Source of the DNA: an uncultured Sphingomonadaceae bacterium
GTDB taxonomy: Bacteria > Pseudomonadota > Alphaproteobacteria > Sphingomonadales > Sphingomonadaceae
Length of the DNA stretch: 64,000 nt
Reading direction: 5' to 3'
Assembly (NCBI GenBank): GCA_947499975.1
Contig: CANMQE010000001.1
Span: forward strand, 496,001-560,000
Notes under the pieces: model-generated
Seen by the model: only the letters and a program-made list of their open reading frames with translations
Database searches by the model: none
What the model was told of the DNA's origin: nothing
Position numbers and translations under genes: made by a program
Shown here: piece after piece, positions 8,543 to 19,000 of the stretch
Layout: each line of letters begins with the position of its first letter
Position numbering within the stretch: the stretch's first letter is position 1

Positions 8543-10873
8543 ATGGAACTCTCGCCATCCTCGGTTGCCCTTCTGGGACTAATGCTGGCCGCGTGGACGT
8601 TTGGCGCGGTGTGGCTGGTGGTGGGTTCGCTCCAGCGGGCAAGAGCCGCGCGCCATGCCCGCAATACCGTTCGTCGGCTGTCCCGCATGATAGAGGATTC
8701 GCCAGCCATCCCCTTGCTGGTGAAGGCCGATGGCAAGATCGAGGGGCCGGACAGGCTGGCAAAGTGGCTGGGGCTGGATGCCTTGCCCGGTTACCTTACC
8801 GAACTCGAAGGCGGGCTGGACAAGGATGACCTGCGCGATCTGCGCGAGGCCGTTCGCCGCACGCAGAAAACCGCCGCGCCATTCAGCATGGCAATCACGC
8901 CAAAGGGTTCGGTGAAGAGCCTGGCCGTGCGCGGTCAACTGGCCGATCCGCTCGTGGCATCGGGCGGCGCGGCGCTGGTGTGGTGGTTCGATTTCTCCGA
9001 AAGCCAGGATGAACTGACGCGGCTGCGGCAGGAAACGCAGCGCGCCCGCAACGATTTCGCCGCTCTCGTCGGCCTGATCGAAGCCGCGCCCATGCCGATG
9101 TGGTTTCGCGGGCCCAAGATGGACCTGCGTCTTGTGAACAGCGCCTATGTCACCGCGGTGGGGGCGAAGGACGCCGCCAGCGTGGTGCAGAAGCAGTTCG
9201 AACTGGTGGAGCCTGTGGACGGCCTGACAGCCGCGCAGGTGGCAGGGCAGGCGCACAGCCGCGACATGCCGGTGGAGCGGATCGTACAGGCCACGGTCGG
9301 CAATCAGCGCCGCACCCTGCGTGTCAGCGATCTGCCGCTGGGCAGTGAAGGTGTGGCCGGCTACGCCATCGATATCGAGGAAATGGAAGAGCAGACGCGC
9401 GCCTTCCGCGCCTTCCGCGCAGCGCAGCGCAGCATGCTGGACCAGCTTTCCATCGGCGTGGCGCAGTTCGATCCCGATCACAGCCTGGCCTTTGCCAACC
9501 AGCCGTTCCAGCGCATCTTCGCCCTGCCGGGATCGACCCGCGTCGATCCGCCCGATTTCGACCGGTTCCTCGACATTGCGAGAGAGGCCGGTCGGCTACC
9601 CGAAACGCGCGATTTTCCCGCGTGGCGAGGAGAGCTGGCGGGATGGTTTACGCAGGATGCGCCGGTGGAGGATGCCTGGACCCTGCCGGACAGCACCCAT
9701 CTTCGCATCGTTGCGCAGCCGCTGCCCGATGGCGGGCTGGTGCTGGTGGCGGAAGACCGTTCGGAGCAGCTGGCGCTGTCTGCCACGCGCGACACGCTGC
9801 TGCGCACGCGCACGGCCACGTTCGATTCGCTGTTCGAATCGCTGGCGGTGTTCGCGCCCGATGGTCGGATGCAGCTATGGAACCGCAGCTTCCCCGAGAT
9901 CTGGGGCATTCCCGAAGATTTTTTCGACAAGCACCCGCATGTCGACAAGCTGCTGGATCGCATCGCCAATCGCGTGGCCAAGCCATCGCAGCAAAAGGCC
10001 ATCGGCGACGTGGTGCGCGCCGCCACGCTGGACCGCAAGCAGCGCGGGGGCAGGGTGGTCTTGGCGGACGGGCGTACACTGGAATTTGCCGGTGTTCCGT
10101 TGCCCGATGGCAATGGCCTGCTGACCGTCCTCGACGTAACAGATTCGACCAAGGCGGAAGAGGCCTTGCGCGAACGCAATCAGGCGCTGGAAGAGGCGGA
10201 CGCGGTGAAGACCCGCTTCCTCGCCAACATGAGTTATGAGTTCCGCACGCCGCTCACCTCCATCGGCGGGTTCGCCGAATTGCTGCAATCGGGCGTGGCG
10301 GGCGACATATCCGAACAGGGCCACGAATACATCAGCGCCATCATCGCCTCGGTCGAGCGCCTCTCGCAGCAGATCGAGAGCGTGCTGGACCTGACGCAGA
10401 GCGAAGTCGGCCTGTTGCCTATTGCCACGGAGGAAGTGGATCTGCTCACCTTCGCCACGCAGGTGGTTCGCGCGCGCGAAGAGGCAATCGAGAGCAAGAA
10501 CATCACGCTGGACCTTCGCGGGGACAAGAGCGCCGGCAGCGTGCAGGCCGATCAGCGCCAGCTCAGCCGGGCCATCGGCAACCTGCTGGACAATGCCATT
10601 GCGGCCACGCCTGAAAACGGGCGGATACTGGTGGCGCTGGGACGGCGCAAATCAGGCGCGCGCATCGTCATCTCCGACAGCGGCGATGGCATGCGGCCCA
10701 GCGAACTGGCCCGTGCGCTGGATGGCTATCGCCTTTCCGGCAGCGACGGAAAGGAAGGCAAGCGCGGCCTTGGTCTGCCGCTGGCCCGCCAATTGATCGA
10801 GGCCCACGGCGGCAGGCTGGAAATCCAGTCCGAAAAAGGCGCCGGTACCACCGCGACCGTGAAACTGTCTTGA
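8543..10873 (+). CDS. divL: DivL-type cell-cycle kinase with Tyr in place of the phospho-acceptor His
   Basis: 776 residues: an N-terminal membrane helix (about 7-30), a long PAS-containing region (about 170-530), a HisKA-like dimerisation helix (about 550-615) and a HATPase domain (about 655-776) with N box 'NLLDNAIAATP', 'DSGDGM' and 'GLGLPLARQL'. Where histidine kinases have S-H-E-[LF]-R-T-P, this protein has Y565 in 'MSYEFRTPLTSIGGF'. That change, the length and PAS layout are those of Caulobacter DivL, which modulates the CckA-ChpT-CtrA pathway and reads DivK phosphorylation. The following genes tsaE, amgK, murU, addB, addA and trxA fit a conserved alphaproteobacterial order. Its 3' end overlaps the tsaE start. 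Confidence 0.85.
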   Translation: MELSPSSVALLGLMLAAWTFGAVWLVVGSLQRARAARHARNTVRRLSRMIEDSPAIPLLVKADGKIEGPDRLAKWLGLDALPGYLTELEGGLDKDDLRDLREAVRRTQKTAAPFSMAITPKGSVKSLAVRGQLADPLVASGGAALVWWFDFSESQDELTRLRQETQRARNDFAALVGLIEAAPMPMWFRGPKMDLRLVNSAYVTAVGAKDAASVVQKQFELVEPVDGLTAAQVAGQAHSRDMPVERIVQATVGNQRRTLRVSDLPLGSEGVAGYAIDIEEMEEQTRAFRAFRAAQRSMLDQLSIGVAQFDPDHSLAFANQPFQRIFALPGSTRVDPPDFDRFLDIAREAGRLPETRDFPAWRGELAGWFTQDAPVEDAWTLPDSTHLRIVAQPLPDGGLVLVAEDRSEQLALSATRDTLLRTRTATFDSLFESLAVFAPDGRMQLWNRSFPEIWGIPEDFFDKHPHVDKLLDRIANRVAKPSQQKAIGDVVRAATLDRKQRGGRVVLADGRTLEFAGVPLPDGNGLLTVLDVTDSTKAEEALRERNQALEEADAVKTRFLANMSYEFRTPLTSIGGFAELLQSGVAGDISEQGHEYISAIIASVERLSQQIESVLDLTQSEVGLLPIATEEVDLLTFATQVVRAREEAIESKNITLDLRGDKSAGSVQADQRQLSRAIGNLLDNAIAATPENGRILVALGRRKSGARIVISDSGDGMRPSELARALDGYRLSGSDGKEGKRGLGLPLARQLIEAHGGRLEIQSEKGAGTTATVKLS

Positions 10874-11307
10874 AGATCGAACTGCCCGATCTTGCCGCGA
10901 TGGACGCGCTTGGCCAGCGCATCGCGGGCAGGCTGAAAGCAGGCGACGTGGTGGCGCTTTCCGGTGGGCTGGGAACGGGCAAGACCACGCTCTCGCGCGC
11001 AATCCTGTCGGCACTGGGACACACCGGGGAAGTGCCATCTCCCACCTTCACCATCGTCGAAACCTACGATCATCTCGATCCGCCGGTGGTCCACGCCGAT
11101 TTCTACCGTCTGAAGCATCCTTCGGAAGCCGAGCAGCTGGGCCTCGACGATTACAGGGAAGGCGCTGCCCTGCTGGCAGAGTGGCCCGATCACGCCGGCG
11201 GTTTCGCAAATGAGGCAGGTTGCCTGCAAATTGCGCTGGAAATTGCGGATGCAGGCCGCATTGCCGTTGTGGAACCGGGCGCGGATTGGCAAGGACGCTG
11301 GCCATGA
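10870..11307 (+). CDS. tsaE: tRNA threonylcarbamoyladenosine biosynthesis ATPase TsaE
   Basis: 145 residues from a TTG overlapping the divL stop by four bases; an internal ATG at 10900 is an alternative start. Walker A is 'SGGLGTGKTTLSR', followed by the TsaE-specific 'VPSPTFTIVETY', the 'HADFYRL' block and 'EWPDH'. TsaE works with TsaB and TsaD to attach threonylcarbamoyl to A37 of ANN-decoding tRNAs and is usually essential. Neither partner gene is nearby. Its own stop overlaps the amgK ATG in an ATGA. Confidence 0.95.
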   Translation: MKIELPDLAAMDALGQRIAGRLKAGDVVALSGGLGTGKTTLSRAILSALGHTGEVPSPTFTIVETYDHLDPPVVHADFYRLKHPSEAEQLGLDDYREGAALLAEWPDHAGGFANEAGCLQIALEIADAGRIAVVEPGADWQGRWP

Positions 11308-12296
11308 ACAGCAATCTTCCCGAAGGGCTCGACCAATTTCTGACCGATGCCGGTTGGCACGGTGCAGAGATCGACCCCTTGCCCGGCGACGCCAGCTTCC
11401 GCCGCTATTTCCGCATTCGCGCCAATGGCAATCACGCGATGCTGATGGATGCGCCGCCTCCGCATGAAGATCCCAAGCCTTTCCTGCATGTAGGCAAGTG
11501 GCTGAACGCGCAGGGCCTTCGTGCTCCGCGGATCTTTGCAGAGGCGCCCGAACGCGGCCTGGTGCTGATCGAGGATTTTGGCCACGACCGGATGCGCGAC
11601 TGGCTGGATGCAAACCCGGCGGAAGAACGCCGCGCCTATCGCGATGCCATCGATGCCCTGGTTGATCTGCACCAGTGCCCGCCCGGACCATTCGAGCCTT
11701 ACACGCTGGAGACCTATCTGCGCGAAGTCTCTCTCTTCCCCGACTGGTTCTGCAAGGCGGCCGGTATCGAGGTGGACCCGATGGGTTTCTCCACCGCTTG
11801 GCGCGAGGCGCTTGGCCCGCTGTTGATCCGCCAGCAACCCGGCGTCACGGTGCTGCGCGACTATCATGCCGAGAATATCATGCTGCTCGGCCCCAGGGGC
11901 GAGTATGCGGGCGAGCAGGGCCTGATCGATTTCCAGGATGCGCTGAACGGCCACCGCGCCTACGATCTGGTGTCGCTGTTGCAGGATGCCCGGCGCGAGG
12001 TTTCGCGCGATCTGGAAGGCGAGATGCTGGATCACTACCGCTCCCGCCTCGCCGTGGACGATGCGTTCGAGGGTGATTACGCCCTGCTGGGCGCGCAGCG
12101 GAATGCCAAGATTGTGGGAATATTTACCCGCCTGTGGAAACGTGACGGCAAGGAGCGTTACCTGCCCATGATCCCCCGCGTCTGGGAGGCCATGGAACGC
12201 GATCTGGCGCACCCTGCACTGGAACCGGTAGCGCGCTGGTTCGCTGCTAATGTACCGGACGAGATCCGTGCAAAACAAGGAGACGTTCTCGGGTGA
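11304..12296 (+). CDS. amgK: N-acetylmuramate / N-acetylglucosamine anomeric kinase AmgK
   Basis: 330 residues, APH-like fold. Catalytic block 'LRDYHAENIM' (D186) and the metal-binding Asp in 'LIDFQDALNGH' are intact, and the N-terminal 'PGDASFRRYFRI' is typical of this COG3178 subgroup. AmgK phosphorylates MurNAc at C1; the next gene, murU, then makes UDP-MurNAc. Together they recycle peptidoglycan sugars and, in Pseudomonas, give intrinsic fosfomycin tolerance by by-passing MurA. The frame extends upstream to 11220, but the ATG at 11304 coupled to the tsaE stop is the better start. The murU GTG overlaps its stop. Confidence 0.9.
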   Translation: MNSNLPEGLDQFLTDAGWHGAEIDPLPGDASFRRYFRIRANGNHAMLMDAPPPHEDPKPFLHVGKWLNAQGLRAPRIFAEAPERGLVLIEDFGHDRMRDWLDANPAEERRAYRDAIDALVDLHQCPPGPFEPYTLETYLREVSLFPDWFCKAAGIEVDPMGFSTAWREALGPLLIRQQPGVTVLRDYHAENIMLLGPRGEYAGEQGLIDFQDALNGHRAYDLVSLLQDARREVSRDLEGEMLDHYRSRLAVDDAFEGDYALLGAQRNAKIVGIFTRLWKRDGKERYLPMIPRVWEAMERDLAHPALEPVARWFAANVPDEIRAKQGDVLG

Positions 12297-13012
12297 GCAA
12301 GCTGGCCAGCGACACAGCCATGGTCCTGGCGGCAGGCATGGGCAAGCGCATGCGACCGCTGACCGCTACGCAGCCAAAGCCCATGGTGCGCGTTGCCGGG
12401 AAACCGCTGATCGATCATGCGCTGGACAAGCTGCGCGATGCAGGCGTGGAAACGGCGGTGGTCAATGTCCATTACCTGGCCGATTCCCTGGAAGCGCATC
12501 TGAAGGACCGTAGCGCCCCCAATGTCGTATTTTCCGACGAGCGCGAGCAATTGCTGGAAACCGGCGGCGGCATCGTGAAGGCGGCAGACAAGCTTCCCGA
12601 TCCCTTTTTCTGCCTTAACTCCGACAACATCTGGCTCGATGGGCCAGTGAACGCCTTTGCCGATCTCTCCGACTTCTGGGATGCGGACAGGATGGATGCC
12701 CTGCTGCTGCTGGTAACGCACAAGGCCGCGCACAATTTTAACGGCAAGGGTGATTTCCACATGGATACCAAGGGCCTCCTGCGCCGCCGCGCATCGGGCC
12801 GGATCGCACCCTACATCTTCACCGGCATTCAGCTTATTTCCAAGCGGTTGATGCGCGATGCGCCCGATGGCGCGTTCTCCACCAACACGTTCTGGAGCCG
12901 TGCGATAGAGGAGGGGCGGCTCTACGGTCTGCCCTTCACCGGCCACTGGTTCGAAGTGGGCACGCCGCAATCCATCAAGCCGACCGAGGAAGCCCTTTCG
13001 ATTGGCTGGTAG
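12293..13012 (+). CDS. murU: N-acetylmuramate alpha-1-phosphate uridylyltransferase MurU
   Basis: 239 residues from a GTG preceded by AAGGAGA. The nucleotidyltransferase signature 'LAAGMGKRMRPLT' (residues 12-24) and the following 'QPKPMVRVAGKPLI' bind UTP; 'LNSDNIW' carries the metal-binding Asp. MurU joins UTP to MurNAc-1-phosphate, the product of AmgK, to give UDP-MurNAc for the wall. The order amgK-murU with a 4-bp overlap supports this specific function over a generic mannose-1-phosphate guanylyltransferase. 18 bp separate it from addB. Confidence 0.9.
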   Translation: MSKLASDTAMVLAAGMGKRMRPLTATQPKPMVRVAGKPLIDHALDKLRDAGVETAVVNVHYLADSLEAHLKDRSAPNVVFSDEREQLLETGGGIVKAADKLPDPFFCLNSDNIWLDGPVNAFADLSDFWDADRMDALLLLVTHKAAHNFNGKGDFHMDTKGLLRRRASGRIAPYIFTGIQLISKRLMRDAPDGAFSTNTFWSRAIEEGRLYGLPFTGHWFEVGTPQSIKPTEEALSIGW

Positions 13013-13030
13013 AGGGGGTAGTCTTTCGCG

Positions 13031-16009
13031 ATGACGGGGCGCGAAGACACGGCAAAACCACAGGTTTATTCGATCGCAGCACATCGCGGGTTTGCCGACG
13101 CGCTGGTGGCAGGCCTGGTGCCGCGATACGCGGATGAACATCTGGGTCTTGCCCGCCTGACGCTGCTCCTGCCCAGTGCCCGCGCTGCCCGCACCATGTC
13201 GGAGGCGTTCGTCCGCCACGCGGGCGAGACCGGCACGAAGGGCCTGTTGATGCCGCGCATGGTGCTGGTGGGTGATCTGGATCTGGACGAGGCGCTGGGC
13301 CCGCTGTTCGATTCGCTGGGCGCAGGCTCTGCCATTCCGCCCGCCGCCGATCCCACGCGCCGCTGGCTGCGCCTTGCCGCGCTGATCCGCGAAACGCGCG
13401 GTGACAAGGCACCAAAGGGCGCTGCGCTGCTGAAGCTGGCGGCAGAAACGGGCCAGGTGATGGACCGCCTGCTGGTGGAGGAAATCGCACCCGACGATCT
13501 CCTGTCGCCCCGCGTGCTGGATCTGGTGGGCGATCTTTCCGACCACTGGCGCAAGAACCTTCACCTGTTCGCCACAATCCAGCGATTGTGGCTGGCCGAA
13601 TTGCAGGAACGCGGAGAGCGTGATGCCGCCGCGCGACGCAACATGCTGTTTCGCGAAGCTGCCCGCCGGATGCGGGAAAAGCCGCCGGAAACCCCCTTCG
13701 TCGCTGCCGGTGTTACCAGCGCGGCGCCCGCTCTTGCGCGGCTGCTGCGCACGGTATCGCAATTGCCGCAAGGCGCGGTGGTGCTGCCCGATCTCGACCT
13801 TTCGATGGGAGAGGACGTGTGGGAAGAACTGGGAAGCGCGGGCGACACATCCGGGGAAACGCCCTTTACCCCGGGCGATGCGCTTACGCATCCGCAATAT
13901 CATCTGAAGCTGCTGCTGAACCGCATGGGCGTGGCGCGCGGCGAGGTGCAGCAATGGCACCGCGCGGGTATCGCCAAGGGGCCGCCCGAGCGCACGCACG
14001 CGATCTCCAGCCTGTTTCTGCCGCCCGAAGCCAGCAAGCAATGGGTCAGCCTGCCACCCGCCAAAAGGCGCATGTCGGGTGTTCGCCTGATAGAGGCCGC
14101 AAACCCGGAGGAAGAAGCGCAGGCCGTCGCTTTGCTGGTGCGCCAGGGGTTGACCGAACCGGAGAAGCGCGTCGCGGTGGTGACGCCCGATCGCGGGCTG
14201 GCGGGCCGCGTGGTGCAGCATTTGCGCCGCTGGCATATCCAGGCAGACGATTCTGCAGGCCGACCGCTGGGCGAAACGGCTGCGGGCAGGGTCCTGCTGT
14301 TGCTGGCCGAAATCGCGGCGGAAAAGGCCGCGCCGGTTCCGCTGATGGCCGTTTTGCAGCATCCGCTGGTGGCCGCGGGGGAAGGCCGCGCCGCTTGGCT
14401 GCGCGCTGCGCGCAAGTTCGAGCTGGAGATACGCGGGCCGCGCAAGGCACCGGGTCTCGCCCCTCTGCGTCCGCTGGCAGCCAAGGCAGGCGTCGAGCCA
14501 TGGTGGGCGGAAGCGGAAACCGTGCTTTCCCCCCTGGTAACAGCCGGAGATACCGCGGGCCTTGCCATCTGGCTCGATCTGCTGGCCGCCGCGGGAGAGG
14601 CCCTGTGCGGCGAAGGCCTGTGGGCGCGCGAGGATGGCCGCGCGCTCTCTGCCTTCGTTGAGGATCTGCGCCTCCACGCCCGCGACGTGGAAACGCCGCT
14701 GGACGCCGATGATCTGCCCCGCGTGCTGCGCGATGCGATGGACAAGGTGGCGGTGCGCCCACCCTATGGCGGGCACCCGCGCGTGGCGATCTACGGCCTG
14801 CTGGAAGCACGCATGACGCGCGCCGACCTGGTGATCTGCGCAGGCCTGAACGAGGGCACATGGCCGCCGCGCCCCTCCACCGATCCCTTGCTGGCACCCG
14901 GCGTGCTACGCGCGCTTGGCGTGCCGGGCGCGGATTTTCGCATCGGCCTTTCCGCGCACGATCTGGCGGGCGCGCTGGGCGCGCCCGACGTGGTGCTGAC
15001 ACGCGCCCGGCGCGATCTTGCAGGCCCGGCGATTGCATCGCGCTTCCTCCTGCGGGTGCGCGCCTTGCTGGGGGAGGATCTGGTGGAGCGGCACGAGGAT
15101 CGCGCCACCATCACGCTTGCCCGCGCGCTGGAGCCTGCCCCGCTGGAACTGCCGAAATATCCGCGCCCCGAACCAAGCCCGTCTTCCGAAATGCGGCAGC
15201 AGGATATCAGCGTGACCGCGCTCGACCGGCTCCGCTCCGATCCATACCAGTACTATGCCTCCAAACTGCTTCGGCTCAACGACCTGGATTCGCTGGATGC
15301 CGAGCCGACACCTGCCTGGCAGGGCGAACTTGCCCACGCCATTCTGGAAGACTGGCACGCAGGGAAAGGCACGCTGGCGCAGTTGGCAGAGCACCACATG
15401 GGCGCCATGTCCGCCCACCCGCTGATGCGCGCGCTGTGGCGTCCGCGTCTGCTGGCGGCGCTGGAATGGGTGGAGAGCGAACTGGCGCGCGACGGCAGCC
15501 GCAAGCCGGTGAAATGGGAAGAATGGGGCGAGATGACCGTGCGCGACATCCGTATCTTCGGCAAGGCAGACAGGGTCGATGCGCTTGAAGACGGAACGCT
15601 GGCCGTGGTGGATTACAAGACCGGCCGCGTGCCTTCCAAGCCGGAGGTAGAGAAGGGCTTTGCGCTTCAACTGGGGACGATCGCCCTGATCCTGCGCGAC
15701 GGCAATTTCGGCGGGCTTTCGGGGGAGGCCAGCAAGTTCGAATACTGGAAACTGGGCAAGAGCGACAAGTCCGAGACAGGCTTCGGCGAGATCGCATCGC
15801 CATTGAAGCTTTCCAGCCGCCAGAAAGGCATTCCGCCCGAGGACTTCCTGCCCGAAGCCGAGCGCTACCTGCACGACGCGCTGGATCGCTGGATATTAGG
15901 CGATGAACCCTTCACCGCGCGCCTCAATCCCGATGCGCCGGGATATGACACATACGATCAGCTGATGCGCCTTGCCGAATGGCAGGGCCGCGGGGATGAC
16001 GAGCGATGA
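13031..16009 (+). CDS. addB: AddB, double-strand break repair helicase-nuclease subunit (alphaproteobacterial type)
   Basis: 992 residues. The N-terminus ('LTLLLPSARAARTMSEAFV') aligns with the inactivated helicase region of AddB. The C-terminus holds a PD-(D/E)xK RecB-type nuclease: 'AHAILEDWH', then 'GKADRVD' and the D861-Y-K863 of 'VVDYKTGR'. With AddA it resects double-strand ends to load RecA, the alphaproteobacterial counterpart of RecBCD. No Cys cluster for the iron-sulfur centre of Firmicute AddB is visible around the nuclease motif. Its stop overlaps the addA ATG (ATGA), so the subunits are translationally coupled. Confidence 0.94.
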   Translation: MTGREDTAKPQVYSIAAHRGFADALVAGLVPRYADEHLGLARLTLLLPSARAARTMSEAFVRHAGETGTKGLLMPRMVLVGDLDLDEALGPLFDSLGAGSAIPPAADPTRRWLRLAALIRETRGDKAPKGAALLKLAAETGQVMDRLLVEEIAPDDLLSPRVLDLVGDLSDHWRKNLHLFATIQRLWLAELQERGERDAAARRNMLFREAARRMREKPPETPFVAAGVTSAAPALARLLRTVSQLPQGAVVLPDLDLSMGEDVWEELGSAGDTSGETPFTPGDALTHPQYHLKLLLNRMGVARGEVQQWHRAGIAKGPPERTHAISSLFLPPEASKQWVSLPPAKRRMSGVRLIEAANPEEEAQAVALLVRQGLTEPEKRVAVVTPDRGLAGRVVQHLRRWHIQADDSAGRPLGETAAGRVLLLLAEIAAEKAAPVPLMAVLQHPLVAAGEGRAAWLRAARKFELEIRGPRKAPGLAPLRPLAAKAGVEPWWAEAETVLSPLVTAGDTAGLAIWLDLLAAAGEALCGEGLWAREDGRALSAFVEDLRLHARDVETPLDADDLPRVLRDAMDKVAVRPPYGGHPRVAIYGLLEARMTRADLVICAGLNEGTWPPRPSTDPLLAPGVLRALGVPGADFRIGLSAHDLAGALGAPDVVLTRARRDLAGPAIASRFLLRVRALLGEDLVERHEDRATITLARALEPAPLELPKYPRPEPSPSSEMRQQDISVTALDRLRSDPYQYYASKLLRLNDLDSLDAEPTPAWQGELAHAILEDWHAGKGTLAQLAEHHMGAMSAHPLMRALWRPRLLAALEWVESELARDGSRKPVKWEEWGEMTVRDIRIFGKADRVDALEDGTLAVVDYKTGRVPSKPEVEKGFALQLGTIALILRDGNFGGLSGEASKFEYWKLGKSDKSETGFGEIASPLKLSSRQKGIPPEDFLPEAERYLHDALDRWILGDEPFTARLNPDAPGYDTYDQLMRLAEWQGRGDDER

Positions 16010-19000
16010 GCGGCAAGGTCTTCCCCCTGAAGGGCAATCAGGCGCTGGCCGTGGAGCCGCGCGAAAGCGTGTGGCTTTCGGCCTCTGCCGGCACGGGCAA
16101 GACACAGGTGCTGTCCGCTCGCGTGCTGCGCCTGTTACTGACGCCGGGCGTGCGGCCTGAGCAGATCCTCTGCCTCACCTTCACCAAGGCGGGCGCCGCC
16201 GAAATGGCCACCCGCGTGAACGAGGTGCTGGCCAACTGGGTGCGCATGGAGGACGACCGCCTTGTTGGCGATCTGCGCGCCATCGGTGCCGATTTCGATC
16301 CCGAAACCCGCGCGCGGGCGCGCACCCTGTTTGCCGCCGTGCTGGATTGCCCCGGCGGCGGGCTGCGGATCGACACCATCCATGCTTTCTCGCAATGGCT
16401 GCTGGCGGCGTTCCCCGAAGAAGCCGGCCTGCTGCCCGGCACGCGACCGATGGAAGACAGGGACCGCGATCTCTTGTCGGAGCGGGTGTTGCGCGATCTG
16501 CTGCTGGAATGGGAGGAGAACGATCCTGCCGCTATCGAATCGCTGGAAATGCTCTCTCGCAGGCTTGCCCCGGACGGCGCGCGAAGCTGGCTGCGCCGCT
16601 GCGCAGAAGCGCGCGAGATGTGGTTCGGGCCGGGCAGCTGGCAGCCGCCGATGGATCAGCGGGTCAAGCGCCTGCTGGGACTGGACGCTGATTACACGCG
16701 GGCGAAGCTGGCTGAACTGTGCAGCGACGATCAGTTCGATTGCACCGCCCTGCGCCAGTTTCACGGCGTGCACACGGCATGGGGCACCAACACCGCGCAA
16801 GGCTGTATCGACGCGATCGATAGCTGGCTTTCCGGCGATCCGGCGGCGCGGCTTGAAGCCTGCCCCGATCTGGAAAAGGCGCTGTTCACGCAGAAGGGCG
16901 ATGTGCGTGCGCTCGCCAGCCTGGAGAAGAAAGACCCGTCGGTGGGCGAATATGCCGCGCGGGTGGCGGATCATCTCGCTGCAATCCGTGAACGCGCCAC
17001 GCTGCTGGATCTGGTCGATTACATCACGCCGGCGCTGGATATCGGTCGCAAGTTCGCCATCGCGTGGGACGATGCGAAGGAGCGGGAAGGGCTGGTCGAC
17101 TTCGACGATCTGATCCGCCGCGCCGCGCGCCTGCTGGACAATGCCGACATGTCGGCCTGGGTCCGCTACAAGCTGGATCGCCGTTTCGATCATATCCTGG
17201 TGGACGAGGCGCAGGACACCAACCAGTCGCAATGGGCGATCATCGACGCGCTGACCGACGATTTCTTCGCCGGCCTGGGGCAGGCGGAGGACCGGCTGCG
17301 CACGATATTCGTGGTGGGCGATTACAAGCAGGCGATCTTCCGGTTCCAGGGCACCAGCCCGGAGAATTTCGCCGCGGCCCGCGCCAGCTATGCGCAGCGG
17401 CTCTCCGAATGGGTGGCAAATGCCGTGCAGTCGCGCGAACGGATCGAGGCCAGCGAACTGCGCAGCCTTGGCCTCGGTCGGTCTTACCGCACTGCGCAGA
17501 GCGTGCTCGATTTCGTGGACGAGGCGATCGATGCCATCGGGCACGAGAAATTCGGCCTGAAGGAGCCGCCGGAACCCCACGTGGGCGATGATCGACCGGG
17601 TCTCGTCACCCTTTGGGCGCCCGTGCCCGGCCACCCGGACGAGGTGGAGACGGAAGGGGAGGACGGGCCCGAACTCGGCATTTCAGAGCCAGAGCGGGTC
17701 ATGGCAGAGAACATCGCGCGGCAGATCAGGCAGATGTGGGATGGCGGCTTCCCGCTGGTGAAGGACAAGGCCAATCCGCGCAACGCAACGCCCGGCGATT
17801 TCATGGTGCTGGTGCGAAAGCGGCGGGAACTCGCGGGGCTGATCGTGGCGAAACTGCACGCGGCGGGCGTGCCGGTCGCCGGTATCGACAGATTGCGCCT
17901 CGGCGCGCCGCTGGTGGTGAAAGATCTGATGGCGGCGCTGCGCTTTGCGGCGCAACCGCGCGATGATCTGAGCCTTGCCTGCCTGCTGGTGTCACCGATC
18001 TTCGGGTGGAGCCAGGAAGACCTGCTGCATTATGCCGCGCGGCCCAAGGGTGCGGCGTTGTGGGATCACTTGCGCGATTGCGCAGGGGAGAAACCGGCAG
18101 AGGCGGTGGAAGGGCTTTCCCGCTTGCTGGCACTGGCCGATTTCGAAACGCCGCAGGCCTTGCTCCACTGGATACTGCTTGGCCCATGGAAGGCGCGGGC
18201 GAAGCTGGTGGCGAGGCTGGGCAAGGAAGCCAACGACCCGATCGACGAACTGCTGAACGCGGGCCTGCAATTCACCGCCGGCAACACGCCCAGCCTGCAG
18301 GGCTTCATCCGCTGGTTCGATGCAGGAGATGGCGAACTGAAGCGCGAGGCGGAGGGGCAGGGCGATCTCGTGCGGGTGATGACGGTGCATGGTTCAAAGG
18401 GATTGCAGGCGCCCATCGTGATCCTGGCCGATGCCTGCGGCGATCCCGATGCCTCACGCGTATCGGGCGTGGAACTGACGGAGGAGGTACCGGGCAGCGA
18501 GAACCGCACCGTTCCCCTTCCGGCACTGCGCAAGGAAGAGCGCGTCGGCCCTATCGAAGCCGCGGCAGAGGCCGCGAAGGCAGCCGAGCGGGAGGAGCAC
18601 TGGCGCCTGTTGTATGTCGCCATGACCCGCGCCGAGGAAGCGTTGTTCATCGGCGGTGCGCTGGGCAAGCGCGAGAAGGAACCGAAGGAGGATAGCTGGT
18701 ACGCCCGCCTCGCGCCCCTGTTCGACGCGGAGCCGCTGGACGATCCGCACTGGTGCTGGCGACTGGAACGGGGCAGGCGCGCCGATACGGTGCCGCACAA
18801 GTCGCAGCAGGATCTCCCGATGCCCGCTGCATTGCCTGCCTGGGCCACCAACCCGATTGGGCCCGAACCACGCCCTCCGCGCCCGCTCGCGCCGTCTGCC
18901 GGGACCGATGAGCAAGGTGCCGATCCTCCGCTTCCGCCGGAACAGGCCGCCATCGCGGCGCAGCGCGGCGTGCTGATCCACGCCCTGCTGGAACGTCTGC

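Noticed and set aside
12158..14776. An 872-codon minus-strand frame opposite amgK, murU and addB
   Set aside because: It spans three well-supported plus-strand genes and has no domain or ribosome site.
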